DNA from: Pseudomonadota bacterium
GTDB lineage: Bacteria > Desulfobacterota > Desulfobacteria > Desulfobacterales > Desulfobacteraceae
DNA: 5,277 nucleotides
Assembly: GCA_018812385.1 (NCBI GenBank)
Contig: JAHJDU010000471.1
Span: 1 to 5,277, forward strand
Direction of reading: 5' to 3'
The notes beneath the pieces are model-generated. The model did not search any database. It saw nothing but the letters and a program-made list of their open reading frames with translations, and was not told the DNA's origin. Positions 1-5,277 of this stretch are shown here, piece by piece. How positions within the stretch are numbered: position 1 is the stretch's first letter; every line of letters starts with the position of its first letter. A program made the position numbers and the translations under genes.

Positions 1-42
1 ATCCACTTCATCATCAACTATCAATACCTTTCTCTTGCTCAT
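1..42 (-). CDS. Response regulator, N-terminal fragment (receiver domain start)
   Basis: Only the first 14 codons are in the window and the gene continues past position 1. The peptide MSKRKVLIVDDEVD is the typical opening of a CheY-like receiver domain: a basic start, a hydrophobic first beta strand, then the paired acidic residues (DDE) that bind Mg2+ beside the phosphoacceptor aspartate. The ATG at 42-40 lies inside the 3' end of the histidine kinase gene in a different frame, giving a 29-base overlap. An AGAAAGG ribosome binding site sits 7 bases upstream. Position and overlap make it the probable phosphorylation partner of that kinase. The output domain (DNA-binding, NtrC-type, enzymatic or none) is not visible. 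The receiver call rests on a short peptide, but the motif and context agree. Confidence 0.85.
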   Translation of the reverse strand, partial: MSKRKVLIVDDEVD

Positions 43-1273
43 ACGATAGCCTTTCTGTTTTTAAAGTTACTATGACCTTGGTTCCCTTGCCTACCTTGCT
101 TTCTATTTCTATGAACCCTTTGTGCATGGCAATTATATTATTCGTTACCGCGAGGCCAAGCCCGGTTCCTGCCCCGGGTTCCTTTGTGGTAAAAAATGGT
201 TCAAAAATCTTGTCCAGTATCTCTTTGTCCATGCCGCAGCCATTGTCGCTTATAGTCATCAGAACAAACTTACCGGGAACAAAACCGGCATGCTTGTCAC
301 AATAGGTTTTGTCCAGGGTCACCATGCCTGTTTCAATGGTGATCTTGCCAACTCCGGCGATGGCGTCCCTGGCATTTACACACAGGTTGGCCAGAATCTG
401 ATCAATCTGGGAGGGGTCCATCTTGACATTCCCAAGAGCCTTGTCTGGCAGCCAGACAAGATCAATGTCCTCTCCGATGAGGCGCCGGAGCATTTTGATC
501 ATGCTTTCCACGATCGAGTTCAGGTTAAGCACAATAGGGGCAATGGTCTGCTTTCGGGCAAAGGCCAGCAGTTGCCGGGTAATGTCCTGCGCACGTCTGG
601 CAGCCTTGAGAACCTGATTGAGATCAGTATGCAAAGGTCCTGTTGGATCTGAATCCATCATGGCCAGGTCAGTGAATCCCATGATTGCGGTGAGCGCATT
701 GTTGTAATCGTGTGCCACCCCGCCTGCCAGGCGCCCCACTGATTCCATTTTCTGGGCTTGGCGGTACTGGTCTTCCAGTTGTTGTTTTTCGTTCCTGATA
801 TATTCTTTTTCCGCTGCCTCTTCAAGCATATGTGCAATACTGTCTAAAAGATCGCGCTCTTCTTTTAAAAATGGCCCTTCGTCTTCCAGAGGTCGTTCCT
901 CGATATAGAACACCTCTACTATACCGCGTTTGTCCCTGACCAGAAACTCAGCTGATAAACACCAGCTTGATTCCTCAAATCCCTCTGATACGTGTTCCTC
1001 TCCATCAAAGACAATCCGGACTCTGGTTATTTCCGGATACTTCAAGCTTGCGGGTATCAACTGGACTATGTCGTGCAGTATATCCCTTAAATTTTCTAAC
1101 CATCTAATAGATTCCGACACTCTGTTTAAACAATAAAGTTCTTTGAAACGCTTTTTTTGGTCTTGATAAAGTCTTTTTAATTCCTGTTCGTTCTGCTTGT
1201 GATCGGAGTGGAACACGGATTCGAGATCTTTGACCCTTTGTTCCAATTCTTCATAGGTAGGTTTTTCAGACAT
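14..1273 (-). CDS. Soluble histidine kinase with coiled-coil and GAF-like sensor region
   Basis: This 419-residue sensor kinase autophosphorylates on a histidine and passes the phosphate to a response regulator. Residues 1-50 are charged and heptad-like (coiled coil). Residues about 45-150 form an alpha/beta region that I read as a GAF-like sensor, with YPEITRVRI and a DEGPFLKEERDLL segment. A linker helix (151-178) leads to the H-box, VAHDYNN, with phosphoacceptor His188. The ATPase domain shows an N-box (NLCVNARDA, Asn300), G1 box (DNGCGM, 343-348), F-box (FEPFFTTK, 357-364) and G2 box (GAGTGLGLA, 367-375), so it should be active. There is no signal peptide or membrane segment, implying a cytoplasmic signal. 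The ATG at 1273 overlaps the ATPase gene by 8 bases and has a strong ribosome binding site. The 3' end overlaps a response regulator start. GC content, near 48% in hand-counted lines, is well above the upstream genes. The ligand is unknown. Confidence 0.95.
   Translation of the reverse strand: MSEKPTYEELEQRVKDLESVFHSDHKQNEQELKRLYQDQKKRFKELYCLNRVSESIRWLENLRDILHDIVQLIPASLKYPEITRVRIVFDGEEHVSEGFEESSWCLSAEFLVRDKRGIVEVFYIEERPLEDEGPFLKEERDLLDSIAHMLEEAAEKEYIRNEKQQLEDQYRQAQKMESVGRLAGGVAHDYNNALTAIMGFTDLAMMDSDPTGPLHTDLNQVLKAARRAQDITRQLLAFARKQTIAPIVLNLNSIVESMIKMLRRLIGEDIDLVWLPDKALGNVKMDPSQIDQILANLCVNARDAIAGVGKITIETGMVTLDKTYCDKHAGFVPGKFVLMTISDNGCGMDKEILDKIFEPFFTTKEPGAGTGLGLAVTNNIIAMHKGFIEIESKVGKGTKVIVTLKTERLSYEQEKGIDS
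50..56 (-). promoter_or_regulatory. Ribosome binding site for the response regulator
   Basis: AGAAAGG on the minus strand ends 7 bases before the ATG at 42-40. It lies entirely within the coding sequence of the histidine kinase. It supports the ATG at 42 as a real start and suggests translational coupling between kinase and regulator. Confidence 0.6.
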
Positions 1274-3281
1274 GTGAATTCCCCTTTATGTTAAACTGGG
1301 CTTGATCCGGTTTAATAAGTTCGCAAATAAGTTTTTCCAAATTGGTTTTACCGTGGATCTCATGGGGGAACTGGGGTATCTGGCTTATATGCATTTTTGA
1401 AAATTTCCTGATAATCTTTTCAATATAGAATTTTTGACTTTTCTGTCTGATAACACAGACAGGGCAGTAAGTATCAGGCAATATCATATTAATGAAAACA
1501 TGGTTTAAGGGAATCTTTGCTTTTATTAAATAGGTATAAAGGTTTTCAGATTCCAGCAACCCCATGGCCTCAGGTATTACAACCATTATAAAGGCTGTCT
1601 TTTTTGAATCTGTCAGGTTTTCCTGAATTCTTCTTGTATTTTTGGACAGATCAAGGGCTTTTTGTGCAGACCGGGTTAATTTAACAATTCCCTCATACTT
1701 TATCAACAGATTGAAAATGGTCCTAAGCCACTGCCTTACCAGTTCAGGAAGCTCTAAGAACCTTAATAAATGGCCCGTTGGAGAAGAATCTATAATAATA
1801 ATATCAAATTCGTTTTTTTGTTTCAGATCCATTATTGTATCTATTGCCATAATCTCATCCAATCCGGGTGGTGCCATGGAAAAGAGCTCAGCCATTACTT
1901 CCCTGTCAAATTTGATATCCATGCCTTTGACAAAGAATCGCTCAAACATTGAATGGATATCTTTTTTATAGGAATCTTTAAAATCTTTGAACAATTGGTC
2001 GGCATTCATCTCCATGGCCCAGAGATTGGAGGTGACAGCCGTTATGCAATTACCTATTTTCATATCCAGACTATCTGAAAGGGAATGAGCAGGATCTGTG
2101 GAAAAAAGCAATATTTTTTTATCCTGAAATCGACCGGATAAATAAAGGCCAATGGATGAAGCAACACTAGTCTTGCCCACCCCGCCTTTTCCACCGACAA
2201 TAATAAACTGGATATCAGGATCAATATCCAGATTTGACATTTTCATTGTTTGGCCGACATTCTGGATCATGTGTTCATGTTTCTTTTGCCAGGGTTTCTT
2301 GCAAAAGGCATTTAAATCGCCTGTCAAATAATCTCCAAGCAGGGACAGATCATTAAAACCTTTTATCTCGTCCTGGAAATTCTCAACAAAGATCAAATCA
2401 AATCTTGAAAATTCCTTTTGAATCTGAAGTATGGGGTCTGCCTGTTTAAGCTTTCGTGCAGTACAGAACTCACAGTCGTTCTGCTTTGCTATGCGGTTGA
2501 CGATAATCTCCTTAACAGGAATATGTATTTCACGCAAAGAGCTCACCATTTTTTGAGTCTCATGGATACTCATGGATTCAGGGATCATGACAGGAATAAA
2601 CCGTGTTATCTGCTTGTCCTTTAATAAATTGTTAACCAGCCGGATCTTTTGAGTTAATCCTTCCAGAAAAAAATCACATTCATCTTTGACATATTTTCGT
2701 CTGGTAAATTGTGTGGCCATGTAACGATGTTTTTCAAGCATCATATCCATAACATGTATCCATTTTTCCATCTGTACTGGAAGATTGAACATGCGCAGGG
2801 TATGACCCGTGGGTGCCGTATCAAGTATCAGCACATCAAAGATGTTTTCAGATATTAATCGGGCAACCTCAATAATTGCCATGACTTCATCCATGCCCGG
2901 CAAAGAGAGTTCAAAAAATTCAGTGATATCTTTTTGATCAAAATAGGTACCTCGATCAGCAATTTTTTTCATGATATCACCATTTTCTAATTTAAATTGA
3001 GCTGCCAGCTCCTGTGCATCCAGCTCTCTTGCATATAAATTTGATTTTTGATTATTGTTTAAAGTCAGACGGGTGTTCCGGTTATCTAATTTCACCCCAA
3101 ATCCGTGGGAAAGGGAATGGGCCGGATCAGTGGAAATAATCACAATTTTTTTTAAGGGGTTGGTCTTTGCAAGGTGAACCGCGGCAGCACTTGACATGGT
3201 TGTTTTACCGGTTCCCCCTTTTCCACCAAAAACAAGCAGGCGCAAATTTGAATTTTCCAGATATTCCGGCGACTTTTTCAT
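1266..3281 (-). CDS. Tandem ArsA/Get3-type ATPase (two fused ATPase halves)
   Basis: This 671-residue protein is two ArsA/Get3 (SIMIBI-class) ATPase halves, about 1-330 and 355-660. Half 1 has a deviant Walker A GGKGGTGKTT (19-28), switch I STDPAHSLS (50-58), LPGMDE (127-132) and switch II DTAPTGH (154-160). Half 2 has GGKGGVGKTS (363-372), STDPAHSLS (394-402), PPGLDE (471-476) and DSSPTGH (498-504). Both sites look intact. Each half carries one CxxC (270-273 and 606-609), where Get3 dimers bind zinc; the other four cysteines are scattered. There is no membrane segment. Get3 proteins are normally single-domain dimers that shuttle tail-anchored proteins, so this looks like a covalent pseudo-dimer. 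Classical ArsA is also tandem, but no arsenite pump gene or arsenic-site cysteine pattern is apparent. The start at 3281 shares one base with the preceding stop (TAATG), with only a weak GGGA upstream. An Hsp70 and an Hsp20-like protein upstream favour protein targeting or client handling. The family call is firm; the client is unknown. Confidence 0.93.
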   Translation of the reverse strand: MKKSPEYLENSNLRLLVFGGKGGTGKTTMSSAAAVHLAKTNPLKKIVIISTDPAHSLSHGFGVKLDNRNTRLTLNNNQKSNLYARELDAQELAAQFKLENGDIMKKIADRGTYFDQKDITEFFELSLPGMDEVMAIIEVARLISENIFDVLILDTAPTGHTLRMFNLPVQMEKWIHVMDMMLEKHRYMATQFTRRKYVKDECDFFLEGLTQKIRLVNNLLKDKQITRFIPVMIPESMSIHETQKMVSSLREIHIPVKEIIVNRIAKQNDCEFCTARKLKQADPILQIQKEFSRFDLIFVENFQDEIKGFNDLSLLGDYLTGDLNAFCKKPWQKKHEHMIQNVGQTMKMSNLDIDPDIQFIIVGGKGGVGKTSVASSIGLYLSGRFQDKKILLFSTDPAHSLSDSLDMKIGNCITAVTSNLWAMEMNADQLFKDFKDSYKKDIHSMFERFFVKGMDIKFDREVMAELFSMAPPGLDEIMAIDTIMDLKQKNEFDIIIIDSSPTGHLLRFLELPELVRQWLRTIFNLLIKYEGIVKLTRSAQKALDLSKNTRRIQENLTDSKKTAFIMVVIPEAMGLLESENLYTYLIKAKIPLNHVFINMILPDTYCPVCVIRQKSQKFYIEKIIRKFSKMHISQIPQFPHEIHGKTNLEKLICELIKPDQAQFNIKGNSHV
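1281..1287 (-). promoter_or_regulatory. Ribosome binding site for the histidine kinase
   Basis: AAAGGGG on the minus strand lies 7 bases before the ATG at 1273-1271. It is the strongest Shine-Dalgarno match in the window and lies inside the last codons of the tandem ATPase gene. It decides the kinase start and suggests that the kinase is translated efficiently compared with the genes before it. Confidence 0.7.
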
Positions 3282-4231
3282 TATATTCCCGTATCCTTTT
3301 CCAGATTTTCAAGACTTAAGTGATAGGCCTTTTTAAACAATCTTATTTCAAGCAGATTGTTCTTTAAATAGATCTTATGATTATCAAACACAGCTTCTTG
3401 TGAAAGCGTGAATCTTTCAAGCCATTTTGATCCGATTTTTCTGGACTCTACAATCAATTCATCATGATCCAGTGATATTTTTAAATCTGATTTTTCTAAT
3501 TTTTTCACTTCCATGATAATCTGAAAATAATCTTTTTCATCAAAGATATCCAAAAGGCGGTCGTGGATCCATTGTTCCTGAACTCCTGCAAGCCACCAGG
3601 AAAATAGAATGGTCCGGCCTGTATGCTTGTCAACTCTGGATCGCTCAAATGACATGATCGGACACCCTAAAAGCCTTTGGGCAACAGGATTTATGGCATC
3701 CTTGATATTTGTAAGCACCTCCATATGATTGGCAGCATCTGTAATCTCTGCCAGTTGATCTATCCTGGCATAGCCTTTTTCCTTAAGAAACCACAATATT
3801 GTCTTGCAATTATCATCGAGCCTTTTTGCAATCATTTTAATACAATTATCATCAACTTTTAAAAGAGTTGACTGGAAAAGCCTGCTGTTCCATGTGTGTA
3901 AACCATTGACCACCATCCGTAAAATTCCATGGCGGTTAAGATCTTTATCATTATAATGAATACATAAGATCTCTCTTTTACGTAATATATAATATTGGTT
4001 TTCAATGGATAGTTTAAAAATAGCTGAAAGATCAATCTCAAAAACAACTTTTTTCAGCTGGCAGAGAATCAATCTCTTTGTTGTAAGAAAAATATGCGCA
4101 GGCTTCCACCCATAGAGAGACAAATGTTTAAACCCGCCCTGATCTTCCAGTACGATCTGTTCATCCGGATCTAACAAAGGCCTGTTTAATTTTAAAGGCC
4201 GCATGGTGCTGTGTAGAGGCCGAATACGCAT
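3281..4231 (-). CDS. Putative GRAM/PH-like, winged-helix and Hsp20-like three-part protein
   Basis: I do not recognise this 316-residue protein as a named family. Residues about 20-117 look like a GRAM/bacterial PH-type beta domain: LDPDEQIVLED, then IFLTTKRLILC (47-57), then IDLSAIFKL (66-74). Residues about 141-214 are a helical segment followed by a beta hairpin that could be a winged helix (ILWFLKEKGYARIDQLAEIT). Residues about 233-303 resemble an alpha-crystallin domain: YFQIIMEVKKLEKSDLKISL, a DELIVES strand, FTLSQEAVF, and a closing KNNLLEIRLFKK that parallels the Hsp20 signature of N-G-V-L, I-x-L and PK. No membrane segment is seen. The ATG at 4231 is 2 bases after the Hsp70 stop, without a clear ribosome binding site, so coupled translation is likely; Met10 is an alternative start. 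Lying between Hsp70 and the Get3-like ATPase, it may be an adaptor or co-chaperone. The gene is certain; the domain reading is by eye. Confidence 0.8.
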   Translation of the reverse strand: MRIRPLHSTMRPLKLNRPLLDPDEQIVLEDQGGFKHLSLYGWKPAHIFLTTKRLILCQLKKVVFEIDLSAIFKLSIENQYYILRKREILCIHYNDKDLNRHGILRMVVNGLHTWNSRLFQSTLLKVDDNCIKMIAKRLDDNCKTILWFLKEKGYARIDQLAEITDAANHMEVLTNIKDAINPVAQRLLGCPIMSFERSRVDKHTGRTILFSWWLAGVQEQWIHDRLLDIFDEKDYFQIIMEVKKLEKSDLKISLDHDELIVESRKIGSKWLERFTLSQEAVFDNHKIYLKNNLLEIRLFKKAYHLSLENLEKDTGI

Positions 4232-4233
4232 TT

Positions 4234-5277
4234 TTAGCCAACTTTTTTTGTTTTAGAATTTTTAGCTACAGAAATAGATTGAGTCAATAAACTGATTCCA
4301 TTTTTAATATCCTTGACATTCCCTTGTTTGATATTCTTTTTAAGATCTATAACCAAAGAATTTAAATCCTGTAAAATATATTCAGACAATTGCCGGGAAT
4401 TATCTTTAATAATCTCATCAACATTGGTGATAAGATTTTCTGCCCGGATAATGGTCTCGATTCTTTGTCTATTCTCAGCATCGCTTTTGACATTATTTTT
4501 GGCATCCATAATTGCCTGGCTTATCATCTCTTCAGAAACCATTTCAGTTGAATCAATCTTAATACTGACTTCATTATCTGTCTGCAGATCCATCGCTGAT
4601 ACAGTGAGGATTCCATTGGCATCTATGGAAAAACTGACCTCTACTCTGGACTGACCCTGGGGCTGGGGATGAATTCCTGTTAATCTGAATTCGCCCAGGC
4701 TGATATTGTCAACCGCCATTTCGCGCTCACCCTGCAAAACATTTATGTCCATACTTGTCTGATTGATTTTGGCAGTTGTAAATATCTGGTCTTCTGAAGT
4801 AGGGATTATGGTATTTCTGGGTATGATCCTTGCGACAAGACCGCCTTTGGTTTCAATGCCTAAAGAAAGGGGATTGACATCCAGCAAAACCACATCCTCT
4901 ATCTCTTTTGTCAGAATACCTGCCTGGATTGCCGCGCCAAGACCCACCACCTCATCCGGATTGATTTTCTGGTAGGGGGTTTGATGGAAAAAATCTTTTG
5001 CGATTTTTTGTACACAGGCCATCCTTGTTGCCCCTCCCACCAGGAGGACACGATCAATGTTTTCAATCCCTATTCTTGCATCCTTTATGGCCTGTTTTGT
5101 TGGCAGAATCATCATCTGGGCAAGATCTGAAGTTATTTCTTCAAAGGTTTTTCTGTCCACCCTTGTCTCAAAATCAATCATTGCACCATCCAAACCAGGT
5201 ATTGAGGATAAAAATATACTTGTTGTCTGTTTATCAGAAAGTTCGGCCTTTGCTTTTTCACAGGCCTCTTTGAGCTG
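4234..5277 (-). CDS. Hsp70/DnaK-family chaperone, C-terminal part (5' end outside window)
   Basis: The reading frame is open to the window edge, so 347 C-terminal codons are seen, starting in QLKEACEKAKAELS, which corresponds to roughly residue 260 of DnaK. The end of the ATPase domain contains the nucleotide-binding VGGATR (80-85 of the visible part) and GLGAAIQ. The interdomain linker is VVLLDVNPLSLGIET. The substrate-binding beta domain follows, with NVLQGERE, SLGEFRLTGI and IDANGILTVSAMD, then a helical lid that ends in a lysine-rich tail (KNSKTKKVG). Hsp70s bind exposed hydrophobic segments and release them on ATP exchange. The acidic disordered tail of housekeeping DnaK, with its DAEFEEV-like end, is absent, so this is probably a specialised paralogue. 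The nearest internal start, a TTG at 5193, would cut through the conserved fold and is not the real start. The next gene begins 2 bases after its stop. An HscA-like or other dedicated Hsp70 subtype cannot be fixed without the N-terminus. Confidence 0.95.
   Translation of the reverse strand, partial: QLKEACEKAKAELSDKQTTSIFLSSIPGLDGAMIDFETRVDRKTFEEITSDLAQMMILPTKQAIKDARIGIENIDRVLLVGGATRMACVQKIAKDFFHQTPYQKINPDEVVGLGAAIQAGILTKEIEDVVLLDVNPLSLGIETKGGLVARIIPRNTIIPTSEDQIFTTAKINQTSMDINVLQGEREMAVDNISLGEFRLTGIHPQPQGQSRVEVSFSIDANGILTVSAMDLQTDNEVSIKIDSTEMVSEEMISQAIMDAKNNVKSDAENRQRIETIIRAENLITNVDEIIKDNSRQLSEYILQDLNSLVIDLKKNIKQGNVKDIKNGISLLTQSISVAKNSKTKKVG

Noticed and set aside
122..652. 176-codon open frame on the plus strand
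   Set aside because: It lies wholly opposite the conserved ATPase domain of the histidine kinase, has no recognisable domain, and its residues are a by-product of the kinase's codon pattern.
1266..3281. Arsenite efflux ATPase (ArsA) with an arsenic resistance role
   Set aside because: The tandem layout matches ArsA, but no arsB, arsD or arsR gene is nearby. Apart from the CxxC pairs there are only four scattered cysteines (202, 326, 412, 653), which do not suggest an ArsA metalloid site. The CxxC pairs and the chaperone neighbours point to the Get3 side of the family.
3859..4047. 62-codon minus-strand open frame inside the GRAM-like region
   Set aside because: It is out of frame within a convincing longer gene, lacks a ribosome binding site, and matches nothing I recognise.
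4234..5193. A short Hsp70 gene starting at the TTG at 5193
   Set aside because: The frame continues upstream to the window edge with typical Hsp70 sequence (KEACEKAKAELS), so the gene is cut by the window rather than starting there.
4313..5273. Plus-strand open frames of 113, 70 and 91 codons opposite the Hsp70 gene
   Set aside because: All lie antisense to clearly conserved Hsp70 sequence, show no domain, and differ in frame and spacing from any operon logic.
1..5277. CRISPR array, tRNA, insertion sequence, promoter or terminator
   Set aside because: I saw no direct repeat array, cloverleaf, transposase or terminal inverted repeats. Coding sequence fills the window, leaving no intergenic stretch for a convincing promoter or hairpin-plus-T-run terminator.

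Overview
The window is one gap-free, single-strand gene run. Every supported gene lies on the minus strand, so transcription goes from high to low coordinates. Neighbouring genes overlap by 1 to 29 bases or are 2 bases apart, and no intergenic region is large enough for a promoter or terminator. This is the interior of a polycistronic operon whose first gene begins beyond position 5277 and which continues past position 1. The likely source is an anaerobic Desulfobacterota species (Desulfobacteraceae-like). The best clue is the kinase N-terminus (MSEKPTYEELEQRVKDLE), a leader I associate with many cytoplasmic kinases of that group. Moderate-to-low GC content fits but is not specific.

Layout in transcription order: (1) 5277-4234, the C-terminal 347 codons of an Hsp70/DnaK-type chaperone without the usual acidic C-terminal tail. 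(2) 4231-3281, a 316-residue protein that I read as a GRAM/PH-like N-terminal domain, a possible winged-helix middle and a degenerate alpha-crystallin (Hsp20-like) C-terminal domain. (3) 3281-1266, a 671-residue tandem ArsA/Get3-type ATPase with two complete nucleotide sites and one CxxC pair per half. (4) 1273-14, a soluble histidine kinase. (5) 42-1, the first 14 codons of a response regulator, overlapping the kinase gene by 29 bases.

The first three genes share a chaperone and protein-targeting theme: Hsp70, an Hsp20-like fold and a Get3-like ATPase. Get3-class ATPases receive hydrophobic clients from chaperones in eukaryotes, and some bacterial and plastid relatives carry an alpha-crystallin domain fused to the ATPase. 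The working inference is a dedicated client-handling module for a hydrophobic or aggregation-prone protein, under or beside a two-component system. Arsenic resistance is unlikely. One candidate client is a gas vesicle shell protein, but no gvp gene is visible here, so that remains a hypothesis. The kinase gene is clearly more GC-rich than the chaperone genes, so the two blocks may have different histories.
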